Of a stretch of 64,000 nucleotides of DNA, positions 1-9,406 are shown piece by piece (the first letter of the stretch is position 1; the number at the start of each line of letters is the position of its first letter). The stretch is taken from the NCBI GenBank assembly GCA_025360125.1, contig JANYCU010000035.1, positions 62,001 through 126,000 of the forward strand, read 5' to 3'. The notes under the pieces are model-generated. The model was not told the DNA's origin and searched no databases. It worked only from the letters and a program-made list of their open reading frames with translations. This DNA is from Armatimonadota bacterium. Lineage in GTDB: Bacteria > Armatimonadota > Fimbriimonadia > Fimbriimonadales > Fimbriimonadaceae. A program made the translations under genes and the position numbers.

Positions 1-2
1 TC

Positions 3-347
3 GGTAACGGCTTTGTGGTGTGCTCCTTCTGCCCCCGAATGCTCGATTACCATCCCGAGGCGATTGTGGTTCCGTACGTGCATAGCAACGTTGATAGCGA
101 TGAAGTCTTGTACTATTGCAACGACAAATTTGGCTCTCGCAAAGGCATTGAAGAAGGTTCGATCACGATTCACCCGCTCGGCGTTCCCCATGGACCGCAG
201 CCCGGTGCGGTCGAGGCTTCGATTGGTGCGACGAGGACAGAAGAACTTGCGGTTATGGTCGATACCCATCGTCCGTTTAAGCTGACCAAGTACGCGATGG
301 AAATCGAAGAGCCTGAGTACTGGAAGAGTTGGCAAACGGGTAAGTAA
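3..347 (+). CDS. hmgA: Homogentisate 1,2-dioxygenase, C-terminal part (5' truncated by window)
   Basis: Homogentisate dioxygenase opens the aromatic ring of homogentisate to maleylacetoacetate in tyrosine/phenylalanine breakdown, using non-haem Fe(II). The frame is open from the first base of the window, so only about the last 114 residues are seen. They contain the family's hallmark stretches: SFCPRMLDYHPEA, YVHSNVDSDEVLYY, SITIHPLGVPHGPQPGAVEAS and TEELAVMVDTHRPFKL. The histidines and glutamate in these segments belong to the cupin-like iron centre. The C-terminus ends normally at a TAA. Symbol and function are confident by motif; the rest of the protein and its operon lie outside. Confidence 0.93.
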   Translation, partial: GNGFVVCSFCPRMLDYHPEAIVVPYVHSNVDSDEVLYYCNDKFGSRKGIEEGSITIHPLGVPHGPQPGAVEASIGATRTEELAVMVDTHRPFKLTKYAMEIEEPEYWKSWQTGK

Positions 348-491
348 ATCGATGTCTTGCTTCTTCCTTGAACTTTAACGATGGCAAAGTTCCAAAGCTG
401 GCGAAACACTCCTAGTCGGGAGTGTCTTCGTTAATTGCTGAGAAGTTGGATAAATCGCCTTCGAAATGGTTTTGTGAGTAACCATTTGCTA

Positions 492-497
492 TACAAT
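492..497 (+). promoter_or_regulatory. -10-like TACAAT giving a leaderless start at GTG 505
   Basis: TACAAT is followed by 7 bases and then GTG at 505. Transcription would begin at about the start codon, leaving no leader. No clear -35 is visible. The same geometry recurs at other genes in the window. Confidence 0.5.
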
Positions 498-504
498 AGT
501 GCCA

Positions 505-2016
505 GTGAAGAGGGTTTCGGTTTGGATTATTGGAATAGGATTAGTCGCGTTAATTACGCTTTTTTTTCGATCTTTCCGGCACCAATTAACAGTTGGTAGC
601 GCCTTTGGGTTACATGTCTCTCGGATAGCGTTAGTTGACACCACTGCTCAAAAGGCGTTTGATGATCAGGGTAATTCGATTTCAATGGAAGACCCATACG
701 TTTCGGACTATAAAAGCCCAAATCGAAAGGACCGAATTTTTAGCCGAAAGATGATCTTTTCTCTTCAGGGCGCGAGAACTGTGCGAGTCAGCTTCAAAGG
801 ATTCTCCAATTCATGGACCAACATAAATGATGGTAGATGTGAAGTTGGATTCCCGATTGAAGATAGTCAGGCTTCAATTCCCTATCAGATTCAAGCAACC
901 ACAGACGACTGGCAAGAAGTAGCTTCGTGGACTCCCAATAATCCTTCCAAGAACTTCAGCCTTGAAGAACAGAAGAATGCGTTCCCCGTCAATGACCAGG
1001 CGAAATCGACGATCTCGATTTCGGCAACAAATTTTCCGTCAAACGATCCAGAAGATCTCGGCGAAGATTTCAAGATTGTCTGCGAACCGAGTGACGATCG
1101 CAGTTCGGGCTGGTCAACACTCCACAAAAAAGATAATCATTTCATCTTTGATTCATACCTAGGAAAGTTGGCTGACCTAAAGAAAGTCTCCGTACAGCGG
1201 AGGACTTATCATAATGTCAATTCTGGCATTCTGGCATTTGGAGCAAAGGGGGATGAGCATAACATTGTCCAACCAAACCACCAAGTAAGACTTGTATCCG
1301 TGCGTCAACCTACTGGTTACCCTAAAGATTCGGGAGAGCAATGGACACCGGAAGGGAAAAAGGAGCCCTTTCAATACTACAACGGGGGATATATCGATAT
1401 GGGTTCAAAGGTCCCAGGGGTACCGATGGAAGGATTTCGTTTCCTCGTTCTTGGACTTTTAGTCGGTGAATTCGAACCTGAGGCAACATTGCGAACAAAG
1501 CCACCATTTGCCCATTCTGGAATTTCGTTCGGCTATACCGGACAAATAGTGAATGGAATGAAGGAAGCGTTCCTTGGCATTGGGTCCGTCAACCCGCCTG
1601 ACTTGTGCAACTTCGATGTTTCCCTTGGAGTCGGTGTATTTACTGAAATCGCCCGATCATTCACACCGACTTATCTTTCTCCCGGGAACGAACCGGAGGG
1701 CACCTATGTCGTTCAAGACTATGTCTCCAAATATCACAACGAACAAACGATATCTCGATCCTGCTTTATTCGTATTCCTAAGGGCCATGAAGATTCAGAA
1801 TTCAGAGTCTCCTGGATTGATTCTCAGGGAACTGAACATTCGGAGGGAATGATGACCGATTCAAAAACGCACGCGGGCGTTCAAGTCAATGCAAAGATAA
1901 TGAATAAATTGGGCCTTGCAGGAATCGTCCTTAGAGCAAGGAAACTTAAGCGCTTTCAATTTAATGATGTTCACTTGCGTCCTCTCACTTTTTCTTTGCC
2001 GCCCATCAAGCAGTAA
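505..2016 (+). CDS. Unknown membrane-anchored extracytoplasmic protein
   Basis: I do not recognise this protein of about 503 residues. It begins with a short basic stretch and one hydrophobic helix (WIIGIGLVALITLFF, residues about 7-21), followed by a long soluble, beta-rich, Ser/Asn/Gly-rich region. That suggests a signal-anchored protein facing the periplasm or outside. There is no cysteine lipobox and no catalytic motif I can name. I chose GTG 505 over GTG 499 because the TACAAT at 492-497 would place the transcript start beyond 499. It stands alone between hmgA and a PEP-CTERM gene. It is more A+T rich than its neighbours, which may indicate an accessory gene. Confidence 0.75.
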   Translation: MKRVSVWIIGIGLVALITLFFRSFRHQLTVGSAFGLHVSRIALVDTTAQKAFDDQGNSISMEDPYVSDYKSPNRKDRIFSRKMIFSLQGARTVRVSFKGFSNSWTNINDGRCEVGFPIEDSQASIPYQIQATTDDWQEVASWTPNNPSKNFSLEEQKNAFPVNDQAKSTISISATNFPSNDPEDLGEDFKIVCEPSDDRSSGWSTLHKKDNHFIFDSYLGKLADLKKVSVQRRTYHNVNSGILAFGAKGDEHNIVQPNHQVRLVSVRQPTGYPKDSGEQWTPEGKKEPFQYYNGGYIDMGSKVPGVPMEGFRFLVLGLLVGEFEPEATLRTKPPFAHSGISFGYTGQIVNGMKEAFLGIGSVNPPDLCNFDVSLGVGVFTEIARSFTPTYLSPGNEPEGTYVVQDYVSKYHNEQTISRSCFIRIPKGHEDSEFRVSWIDSQGTEHSEGMMTDSKTHAGVQVNAKIMNKLGLAGIVLRARKLKRFQFNDVHLRPLTFSLPPIKQ

Positions 2017-2244
2017 CCCAAACTATTCGCCGAAAAATCTTTTGTATCAATGGTGTCGCTTCGTGGCTCCCTCATGTTGGGTTTGAAATTTGGAATGGGA
2101 TTTTCGGCATCCGCATAAATGCTTGATTTCCATTTCAATAGGTTCCATGGGGCGTGTTCGACGGCTTTGGGAACCAGCAAGCCCAAAAAATGATCTAAAA
2201 TAGAGGTTCGGGCGAGCCGACTTGGCTTACCTATTTTTGAATTG

Positions 2245-2875
2245 ATGAAAATTTTGGCTACGCTTGGGCTTGTTGCACTATACCATTAGTGCGCATGCAA
2301 CACTTTTTACGTTTAACAGCGGTCCGATCGACTTGCTCGACAATGGTCCGGCATCACCGAGTCCAGTAGATTTCAACGTCACGGGTCTCGATGGCAATGT
2401 GACCAACGTGGGAATTTATTTTAACGGAATGACTCACGCCTTCCCCGAGAACCTCGGCGCGGTTTTGTTTAGCAGCAGTGGACACGGCACATTACTGTTT
2501 GATGGTCCGGGCGACCTGGCGACGATTGGATCGTGGGATTGGAAGCTTGACGAATCGGTTACGTCGACAAAGCTGTCCGACACGGGCATCAATCCGACGG
2601 GATTTTATGCCGCGGTGCAAAAGAAATTTAATGATACGTTTACGGGCGCACCCACGGGCCCATATGGCTCGTCGCTTCTGGACTATAACGGATTGACCTC
2701 GTCTCAGGCGTTAGGGCATTGGCTTTTGTACATTGAGGACTTCGTTCCGCCCGACGCTGGCACGATTCAAAATGTTCAGCTTCGGATAACAACAAACCCC
2801 GTTCCCGAGCCAGCTACATTTGCGGCGTTGGGCCTGGGAATCGTTGGTTTGATACGAAAGCGAAAGCGTCGCTAG
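2245..2875 (+). CDS. PEP-CTERM surface protein, apparent frameshift in signal peptide
   Basis: The mature part resembles a proprotein-convertase P-like beta domain ([30 protein letters not shown]). It ends in a textbook PEP-CTERM sorting tail: VPEP, a hydrophobic helix, then RKRKRR. Such proteins are exported and processed by an exosortase. ATG 2245 begins a good signal peptide ([12 protein letters not shown]) but meets TAG at 2287 in that frame. The +1 frame continues with [11 protein letters not shown] and stays open to 2875. Skipping one base near 2281 would give one continuous signal peptide ending in AHA. The alternative is a TTG start at 2264 with a poor, short leader. This could be an assembly error, a recent mutation or, least likely, programmed frameshifting. 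Confidence 0.75.
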
Positions 2876-3840
2876 ACAATCGTCCGGAAATACTCGATTG
2901 TGGCGGCGAGGCCGTCTTCGAGGGAGGTTGTAGGCTCCCAGCCAAGAATCTGCTTGGCGCGGGTCGTATCCGGCCGGCGTTGTTTCGGATCATCCTCGGC
3001 GGCAGGCATATGCTCAATGCGAGAAGTCGATCCGGTTGCCTTAATTACTGCTTGAGCAAACTCCAGCATCGTGCGCTCTTCTTGCGAGCCGATGTTCACC
3101 GGGTCATGCTCGTTGCTCATCATGAGCCGATAAACGCAGTCGATCGCATCCGCATAGTAGCCAAACGACCGGGTGTTCGAGCCATCGCCATAAACCGTTA
3201 GCGGCTCACCACGAAGGGCTTGCGACACGAAGTTGGGAACGACGCGCCCATCGTCTAGGCGCATACGCGGTCCGTAGGTGTTAAAAAATCGAATGATGCG
3301 GGTATCTACCTTTCGGTAGCGATGATACGCCATCGTTATTGCCTCGCCAAAGCGCTTCGCCTCGTCGTAGACGGATCGAATTCCGATCGGGTTAACGTTG
3401 CCCCAATAGGATTCGGGTTGGGGTGAAATGACCGGATCGCCATAGACCTCGCTGGTTGAAGCAAAAATGAACTTCGCCCCTTTCACTGTGCAAAGATTTA
3501 AGCAGTTTTCTGTGCCATGCGAACCAACTCGCAGAACATCGAGCGGGATTCGTTTAAAGTCATCAGGTGAAGCTGGCGATGCGAAGTGAGCGACAAAATC
3601 AACATCTCCGGCGACCTGCAAGGAGGTCGAGCAGTCTTGCTCAAGCACGAGTACGTTAGGATTACTGCCTAGGTGAGCGATATTTTGGCGAGACCCAGTC
3701 ACAAAGTTATCAACAATAACAACCCGATGGCCTTCGGCCAAAAGTCTGTCCGCCAAGTGCGAACCGAGAAATCCTGCACCGCCCGTTAAAACTACACGCA
3801 CGATTCTATTGTGGTCGAAAAGCCCACGCGGTAAAGTCAT
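2872..3840 (-). CDS. UDP-glucuronate decarboxylase (UDP-xylose synthase) type SDR
   Basis: An extended short-chain dehydrogenase that likely converts UDP-glucuronate to UDP-xylose with bound NAD. The Rossmann motif [11 protein letters not shown] is near the N-terminus. The active-site Ser/Tyr/Lys lie in STSEVYGDP and [10 protein letters not shown], and the spacing and the preceding NPIGIRS are those of UXS enzymes rather than RmlB. It pairs with Ugd (4378), which makes the UDP-glucuronate. The ATG at 3840 faces the next gene's ATG across 3 bases; GTG at 3801 (VRVVLTGG) fits the family N-terminus better and would leave 42 bases between the genes. A neighbouring function such as dTDP-glucose dehydratase is possible but less likely. 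Confidence 0.85.
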   Translation of the reverse strand: MTLPRGLFDHNRIVRVVLTGGAGFLGSHLADRLLAEGHRVVIVDNFVTGSRQNIAHLGSNPNVLVLEQDCSTSLQVAGDVDFVAHFASPASPDDFKRIPLDVLRVGSHGTENCLNLCTVKGAKFIFASTSEVYGDPVISPQPESYWGNVNPIGIRSVYDEAKRFGEAITMAYHRYRKVDTRIIRFFNTYGPRMRLDDGRVVPNFVSQALRGEPLTVYGDGSNTRSFGYYADAIDCVYRLMMSNEHDPVNIGSQEERTMLEFAQAVIKATGSTSRIEHMPAAEDDPKQRRPDTTRAKQILGWEPTTSLEDGLAATIEYFRTIV

Positions 3841-3843
3841 TGA

Positions 3844-4296
3844 ATGAATTTGCCTGTTGGTGTTGTGATCAAAAGCTTGAGTTTATTTACGGATTCGCGA
3901 GGAAAACTGAGTGAGCTTTTTCGATCCGACGAGTTGCCAGATGGCTTTCTACCCAGCATGGGCTACATCAGCGTGACCCATCCGGGAATATCTCGTGGCC
4001 CCCACGAGCACACTCACCAGACCGACCTCTTTGCCTTCGTTGATGGAGACTATGAGCTTAGATTGTGGGAAAACCGACCTGGATTCGAGCCATGGGAGGC
4101 AAGAATTCTGGTTGGAGCAAATAATCCAACGGCCGCCATCGTTCCTCCGGGGGTCGTCCACGGTTACAAGAACGTGGGAACCGCCGATGCCTACGTCCTC
4201 AATTTTCCCGATCGACTGTATGGGGGGCCAAATCGAAGCGAGCCAGTCGATGAAATTCGGCACGAAGAAATCGATTCTCCCTATTCGATGGATTAA
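3844..4296 (+). CDS. RmlC-like cupin, dTDP-4-dehydrorhamnose 3,5-epimerase-related
   Basis: A 150-residue cupin related to sugar 3,5-epimerases. Visible family features are an N-terminal [15 protein letters not shown], a conserved [12 protein letters not shown] carrying the catalytic-type histidine, and [12 protein letters not shown] followed by NFPDRLYGG. It is shorter than classical RmlC (about 180 residues), so it could be a WxcM/FdtA-like isomerase or a non-catalytic relative. It starts 3 bases from the divergently oriented UXS gene, and Ugd follows on the same strand. The context says nucleotide-sugar supply for the polysaccharide made by this locus; the exact substrate cannot be read. 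Confidence 0.75.
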   Translation: MNLPVGVVIKSLSLFTDSRGKLSELFRSDELPDGFLPSMGYISVTHPGISRGPHEHTHQTDLFAFVDGDYELRLWENRPGFEPWEARILVGANNPTAAIVPPGVVHGYKNVGTADAYVLNFPDRLYGGPNRSEPVDEIRHEEIDSPYSMD

Positions 4297-4377
4297 AAAT
4301 GGCGTATTAAGCCTCTGTATTCCTGAGATGAGAGCTCGTATGAGCCGTTAATAATATATTGGGTCTCGAAAAATTTT

Positions 4378-5670
4378 ATGAAAATTGCGGTGGTAGGAAC
4401 GGGTTATGTTGGGTTGGTTACGGGCTTGGTGCTGGCGGACCTCGGAAACCAGGTTATTTGTGTCGATAAGGATCAAAACAAACTTGACATGATCTTGTCG
4501 GGAACTCCTCCGATTTTTGAGCCAGGACTGGAAGAAGTCTTGAAGCGGACTCTGAAGAGCGGGCACTTTACGGCAATCAATTCGATCAAAGACGCCGTAC
4601 AGGCCAGCGAAGTCGTTTTTATCGCGGTTGGAACTCCTCCTGGTGAGGATGGTCACCCCGACCTCACTGCGGTCCGAATTGTAGCCGCGGAAATTGGCAA
4701 AAGCATTACGAAGCACACCGTTGTCGTAAACAAATCCACAGTCCCCGTCGGTTCGGGCGACATGGTCGAACTGATTATCCGTGAGCAAGGCGTTCCGGCT
4801 GAGTTATACGATGTGGTGAGCAACCCAGAATTTCTTCGCGAAGGATCGGCGATCCAGGACACTCTTCGACCGGACCGGATCGTCATTGGGGCCAAGCGGC
4901 GAGAAGCGGCTTTGAAGCTGATGGACCTTTACGCTCCGCTTCAGTCTCAAATCATCGTAACCGACCTCAACTCGGCTGAGCTGATCAAGTACGGGGCAAA
5001 CAGCTTTTTGGCAATGAAGATTTCCTTCATCAACGCGCTCAGCCGCGTCTGCGAAATGTGCGACGCCAACATCGTCGACGTTGCCCAGGGCATCGGTTCT
5101 GACTCGCGGATTGGCTCGCAATTCCTGAATGCCGGACTCGGATGGGGCGGTTCATGCTTCCCGAAAGACGTGCAAGGAATGGTCAAAACCGCAGAGGGGC
5201 TTGGTTATGATTTCGACCTACTCAAAGAAGTCATTCAGATCAACGACGAGCAAACCATCAACTTCATCAATCGAATTGAAAGCCACCTTTCTGGCCTGAA
5301 CGGTAAAACCGTTGGCCTGCTTGGCCTGGCGTTTAAGCCGAATACCGATGATATTCGCGATGCAAAGTCGCTTATTATCATCGAAGAGATTCTCAAACGA
5401 GGCGGTACCGTTCGGGCTTACGATCCGGTTGCGGCCGATAACCTCAAGGAAGTCTTTGGCGAGGTCACGTACTGTTCGACTGCCTACGACGTCGCTGAGG
5501 GTGCGCATGCTGTAATCATGGTTACCGAATGGAATGAGTTCAAAAACCTTGATTTCGAGCGACTCGGCGCGCTTGCGAAGGGTAAGGTTCTGTTTGACGG
5601 TCGACGAGTTTACAACCGACGCCAAGTAGAAGGCTCCGGTTGGGAATATCATACGATCGGAAGCCGATGA
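4378..5670 (+). CDS. ugd: UDP-glucose 6-dehydrogenase
   Basis: Oxidises UDP-glucose twice to UDP-glucuronate using NAD+. The 430-residue length is typical. It begins with the Rossmann motif GTGYVGLVTG, has PEFLREGSA in the first domain, and carries the catalytic cysteine in GWGGSCFPKDV (Cys260). GLAFKPNTDDIRDAKS opens the C-terminal UDP-binding domain. The product would feed the UXS at 2872-3840. Its stop codon overlaps the next glycosyltransferase start (ATGA, 5667-5670), so the two are translationally coupled. GDP-mannose dehydrogenase is the alternative in this fold, but the UXS neighbour favours UDP-glucose. Confidence 0.92.
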   Translation: MKIAVVGTGYVGLVTGLVLADLGNQVICVDKDQNKLDMILSGTPPIFEPGLEEVLKRTLKSGHFTAINSIKDAVQASEVVFIAVGTPPGEDGHPDLTAVRIVAAEIGKSITKHTVVVNKSTVPVGSGDMVELIIREQGVPAELYDVVSNPEFLREGSAIQDTLRPDRIVIGAKRREAALKLMDLYAPLQSQIIVTDLNSAELIKYGANSFLAMKISFINALSRVCEMCDANIVDVAQGIGSDSRIGSQFLNAGLGWGGSCFPKDVQGMVKTAEGLGYDFDLLKEVIQINDEQTINFINRIESHLSGLNGKTVGLLGLAFKPNTDDIRDAKSLIIIEEILKRGGTVRAYDPVAADNLKEVFGEVTYCSTAYDVAEGAHAVIMVTEWNEFKNLDFERLGALAKGKVLFDGRRVYNRRQVEGSGWEYHTIGSR

Positions 5671-6887
5671 TTCTCAATGTGGTGACCGTTTGTGATGGAG
5701 CTGGCCTAACGGGCGGCACCGAAAAGGTTGCTATTACTTCGGCCATTGAACTCAAAAAATCGGGAATCCGGAGTATCTATTTTGCGGGAGAGGGTGAGCT
5801 TCATCCCTCCCTCATCGAAGCCGGAGTCGAAGCCAAAAGCCTCAAGCTCACCGACGCATATAACACTAAGAGCAAACGGGAACTGCTCTCCCGATTCTTT
5901 TGGAACGAATCGGCGGGCGACAACTTCGCTCTATTTCTTGCCAATTCAGGCCTGGATCCCGCCACAACGGTTATTCACTTTCATAGCTTCCGCCGAGTTC
6001 TGAGTGGCGCGGTAGTTAATCGGGCCGCGATGGCGGGCTTTAAGCTAGTCTTCACTCTCCACGACTTTGGCCTCGTATGCCCCAACACTAGCTTCTTCAA
6101 CTTTCCCCATCAGTCGATCTGCAATCTCAAACCGATGTCAGTAGCTTGCCACCTTTCCCAATGCACCCACAGCGGCTTCCCGATGAAGGTGATGCAGATG
6201 GGCCGAGCCTGGGCATTGCGTAATGCCCACGTTATTGACAAGTTTAGTCATTTCATTTATGTTTCGGAATTCAGCCGGGGCATATTAGAATCGTTCATTC
6301 CCGTAACGACTCCCCAGACCGTGCTTTACAACCCTGTTAGTGACGGGCAAGAATCAATTGCTGAGCCTGACCAATCAGACCTGTTTACGTACGTTGGGCG
6401 GCTTTCGCCCGAGAAGGGTGGAGTGCTGTTTGCCGGGGCCGCCAAGATCGCCAATGTTAAGTGCCAATTCATCGGCACCGGGCCCGAAGAAGAGAAGATT
6501 CGTAACGCGAATCCCGACGCCGTCTTTACGGGTTGGCTCGAGGCTGACGAGGTCGCATCCAAGATTCGGTCCAGCCGCGCCGTCGTAATGCCCTCTCTTT
6601 GGGCCGAAACAGCGGGCCTGAGCGTTATTGAAGCGGTTTCGCGAGGAATCCCCGTTATCGTTGCTGACCGTTGTGCTTCGGTCGAGTACATGAAAAATAA
6701 GCGGAGCGGGCTGACATTCTATTCGGGTGACGTTGGCTCACTCGTGAAAGCCCTTGGTCAGATGACGCCGGAAAAGGCCAAAGAATATGGCATTAACGCC
6801 TACCAAGATTATTGGCAAAGCCCACTCACGACGTCGAAGTACATGAATGGGCTTTACGAGCTGTATGAGAGGGTGTTGCAAGGATGA
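5667..6887 (+). CDS. GT4-family glycosyltransferase
   Basis: A retaining GT-B enzyme that probably adds one sugar to a lipid-linked repeat unit at the inner membrane. The N-lobe has GLTGGTEKVAITSAIEL, and the C-lobe has YVGRLSPEKGG, GTGPEEEKI and the E-x7-E type signature in SLWAETAGLSVIEA. ATG 5667 overlaps the ugd stop by 4 bases. A cysteine-spaced segment at HDFGLVCPNTSFFN and beyond is shared with the enzymes at 9407 and 10615, marking them as paralogues. The last codons lie inside a 13-bp inverted repeat (6868-6880 with 7005-7017). Donor and acceptor sugars cannot be told. Confidence 0.88.
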   Translation: MILNVVTVCDGAGLTGGTEKVAITSAIELKKSGIRSIYFAGEGELHPSLIEAGVEAKSLKLTDAYNTKSKRELLSRFFWNESAGDNFALFLANSGLDPATTVIHFHSFRRVLSGAVVNRAAMAGFKLVFTLHDFGLVCPNTSFFNFPHQSICNLKPMSVACHLSQCTHSGFPMKVMQMGRAWALRNAHVIDKFSHFIYVSEFSRGILESFIPVTTPQTVLYNPVSDGQESIAEPDQSDLFTYVGRLSPEKGGVLFAGAAKIANVKCQFIGTGPEEEKIRNANPDAVFTGWLEADEVASKIRSSRAVVMPSLWAETAGLSVIEAVSRGIPVIVADRCASVEYMKNKRSGLTFYSGDVGSLVKALGQMTPEKAKEYGINAYQDYWQSPLTTSKYMNGLYELYERVLQG

Positions 6888-7017
6888 TCATAAATAGGAT
6901 TTTAGCCTCAGCAGCTAATTCATAGACATCCGCGAGCAATTCTGAACCTAAGAATTAGTTGGCTCGTAAACTACTGAGGCAGCGATTTCGCGCTTCCGTA
7001 TCCGTGCAACACCCTCT
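6868..7017. repeat. Nested inverted repeat between convergent genes
   Basis: A perfect 13-bp inverted repeat (6868-6880 and 7005-7017) encloses a second pair (6906-6911 CCTCAG with 6974-6979 CTGAGG) and a third (6915-6921 CTAATTC with 6952-6958 GAATTAG). The outer and middle pairs are separated by 25 bases on each side, so the segment could fold as one long interrupted stem. It lies at the meeting point of two convergent genes. It may be a two-way terminator or a small non-autonomous element that supplied the last codons of the upstream gene. Confidence 0.55.
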
Positions 7018-7029
7018 ACAAGCAGGTTC

Positions 7030-8064
7030 CTAGTTCTTAACTGAGCCTTCTCGGGCGCGGTCATCGTCGGCTTTCGCCATCGCTTCAACCAAGCCTTCAA
7101 AGCTCATTTGTCGCTTCCAACCAAGGGCATTTTGTGCCTTTGCCGGATCGCCGATCAGCAAGTCAACTTCGGCCGGACGGTAGAACTGCGGGTTAATCTT
7201 GACGACTACCTTGCCCGTTTTCGAGTCAGTGCCAATTTCGTTGACGCCTTCGCCCGTCCATTCGATATTCATTCCGAGTGCCTTTGCGGCGTTCTCGACG
7301 AAGCTTCGAACCGTATGCGTCTCATTGGTCGACAAAACGTAGTCATCGCCTTTTGGCTGCTGCAACATTCGCCACATGCCTTCGACAAAGTCTCCGGCGA
7401 AACCCCAATCTCGCTTGGCATCCATATTGCCCAGTTCGATATGGCTTTGATGTCCGTACTTCACGTTGGCGAGGCCAGCCGTGATTTTTCGAGTTACAAA
7501 TTCAAGACCACGCAACGGCGACTCGTGGTTAAACAGAATTCCGCATGAACAGTGGAGGTCGTAGGACTCTCGATAGTTGACCGTGATCCAGTGGCCATAA
7601 AGCTTGGCAACACCGTACGGCGAGCGCGGATAGAAAGAAGTAGTCTCCTTTTGGGGAACTTCTTGCACCTTGCCGAACATTTCGGACGTTGAAGCCTGGT
7701 AGAACCGGGTTTCTGGGCTGTACTGTCGGATCGCTTCGAGGATTCGTGTGACGCCAATTGCATCGGCTTCGGCGGTATACAACGGCACTTCGAACGAAGC
7801 CGCAACGAAGCTCTGGGCGGCAAGGTTAAAAAATTCGTCAGGCTTGTGGTCTTGAACCACTTTGCAGATGTTGGAATATTCCAATAGTTCCATCGGAACC
7901 AACTTCACCTTATCGCGAATGCCAAGAAAATCAAGTCGCCAGAGGTTAACCGACGCGCTTCGACGGGCAGCTCCGATGACGTTATAACCCTTCTCTAAAA
8001 GTAGTTTTGCAAGGTAAGAGCCGTCTTGGCCAGTTACCCCGGTGATCAATGCAGTTTTTGCCAT
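7030..8064 (-). CDS. gmd: GDP-mannose 4,6-dehydratase
   Basis: Converts GDP-D-mannose to GDP-4-keto-6-deoxymannose, the precursor of GDP-fucose, GDP-rhamnose or GDP-perosamine. The 344-residue protein has the NADP motif TGVTGQDGSYL, the active-site STSEMFG and YGVAKLYGHW, and the family's FNHESPLRG. It is 17 bases downstream of a GT4 gene on the same strand. No fucose synthase or reductase (GMER, Rmd) is seen in the window, so the final sugar is unknown. Confidence 0.94.
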   Translation of the reverse strand: MAKTALITGVTGQDGSYLAKLLLEKGYNVIGAARRSASVNLWRLDFLGIRDKVKLVPMELLEYSNICKVVQDHKPDEFFNLAAQSFVAASFEVPLYTAEADAIGVTRILEAIRQYSPETRFYQASTSEMFGKVQEVPQKETTSFYPRSPYGVAKLYGHWITVNYRESYDLHCSCGILFNHESPLRGLEFVTRKITAGLANVKYGHQSHIELGNMDAKRDWGFAGDFVEGMWRMLQQPKGDDYVLSTNETHTVRSFVENAAKALGMNIEWTGEGVNEIGTDSKTGKVVVKINPQFYRPAEVDLLIGDPAKAQNALGWKRQMSFEGLVEAMAKADDDRAREGSVKN

Positions 8065-8081
8065 ATATATTGGGACCGTTA

Positions 8082-9218
8082 TTAATTTACGGCAAATTGA
8101 AGGGCAATCTCTAGCTTCTTAACCGAATGATGCCAAGAAAAATCCTTGACTCGGGTGAATCCTCCCTCCATATAAGTCTTACGCCGGACTTCGTCAGTCA
8201 AAGCATCGGTCATCGCTTTAGCAATGGATTCGTCAGAGGTTGGGTCGCAGTAGAAGGCAAATTCTCCGCAGACTTCAGGAAGTGAACTGGTCTTGCTCAC
8301 AATAACCGAGGTGCCGACTGTCATGGCTTCCAGTGGTGGGAGTCCAAATCCTTCGACGAAGGATGTGAGGGCAAATGCCCTGGCCCGTTGCATCAGTACA
8401 TTCAGTTCGAGGTCAGAAACATACCCAAGAAACTCGATATCGTCTTTTGCCGGCGATGCGGACCATGTTGTGCCGACAGAAGAATCCAGCCAGCCTTTTG
8501 CACCAGCGATGAGCAACTTGAGATCCTTCATTCGCGGGTCCCGTTTGAGGATATCGAAGCCCCGAATCAGGCCATCTAGGTTCTTTCTCGGCTCGATCGT
8601 GCCAACCGAAAGGATATATTGTTCGGCGTTAAACTTAGCCATATCCACTTGACCCAACTCTTCGTCCGTTAGGAGGTGGATGTCGTTACCAAGACCATAG
8701 GGAGTGACAAATATCTTGTTCGGCAAACTTTTATAGGCTTGAGCAAGCTCCTCCTTGGAGAACTCGCTGCCCGTCACTACAGCTTTCGACTTTTTGCAGG
8801 CAAAGGCCGTAAGCTGGTCAAGGATGATTCTCTTTCTCGGCGGATACCATTCAGGATGGGTGCGGGGAAATGCATCGTGGGCAAACACAACCATTGGTAT
8901 CTTGCAGAACACGGGGAGCGCGAGAAATAATGAAAGGACCAAATCGGCCTTTAGCCGCATTGCCTCTTGGCCAATTTTGAAATGCTCCCACCAAACCCTT
9001 TGCTTTGAACTGGTGATCGAGATCGGGTGCCATGTGACCCAGGGGCACTCCCGCCAATGTTCGGGCATTTTGACGTCGCTTCGGATGAATACATCGAACT
9101 GATGTCCGAGGTCCGTGATTGTGAGTTCGTTCAGAACTGCGAACATATGCCGCCCAACTCCAGCCAGCTTCATACCTGGCTGGGTCGTCACCATCAATGC
9201 TGAAACGCAAATTCGCAT
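8082..9218 (-). CDS. GT4-family glycosyltransferase
   Basis: A GT-B glycosyltransferase of 378 residues. The N-lobe carries GVGRHMF, and the C-lobe has SVGTIEPRKNLDGL, IAGAKGWL, FLGYVSD and the donor-site FVEGFGLPPLEAM. This resembles mannosyltransferases of the WbaZ/MtfB type, and the same signature occurs in 11850-12959. It precedes gmd on the same strand and likely forms a two-gene operon with it. A TAAACT lies 9 bases before the ATG, a possible near-leaderless promoter. The substrate is not deducible. Confidence 0.88.
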   Translation of the reverse strand: MRICVSALMVTTQPGMKLAGVGRHMFAVLNELTITDLGHQFDVFIRSDVKMPEHWRECPWVTWHPISITSSKQRVWWEHFKIGQEAMRLKADLVLSLFLALPVFCKIPMVVFAHDAFPRTHPEWYPPRKRIILDQLTAFACKKSKAVVTGSEFSKEELAQAYKSLPNKIFVTPYGLGNDIHLLTDEELGQVDMAKFNAEQYILSVGTIEPRKNLDGLIRGFDILKRDPRMKDLKLLIAGAKGWLDSSVGTTWSASPAKDDIEFLGYVSDLELNVLMQRARAFALTSFVEGFGLPPLEAMTVGTSVIVSKTSSLPEVCGEFAFYCDPTSDESIAKAMTDALTDEVRRKTYMEGGFTRVKDFSWHHSVKKLEIALQFAVN

Positions 9219-9292
9219 GTGCGAGTTAGTTTACTGAAGCGTGATCACCTCAGCCATGTGAACGACGTCCGGAATCAAGGTTTTTGACCCTG

Positions 9293-9318
9293 GTATTTTT
9301 TCTAGCCAGTAAAAATAC
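9293..9318. promoter_or_regulatory. 8-bp inverted repeat in divergent GT intergenic region
   Basis: GTATTTTT (9293-9300) and AAAAATAC (9311-9318) are perfect inverted copies 10 bases apart. They lie in the 188-base gap between divergent glycosyltransferase genes, which also holds an 8-bp palindrome GTGATCAC at 9241-9248. A shared operator or a small hairpin is possible. Confidence 0.35.
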
Positions 9319-9406
9319 TGTACGATACATTTGTTGAAATCCAAACAAGGGATGCTGGTTGTCACGCTTCAATCAACCGATAATTACTCTTTGCAGGTCT
9401 AGTTAA

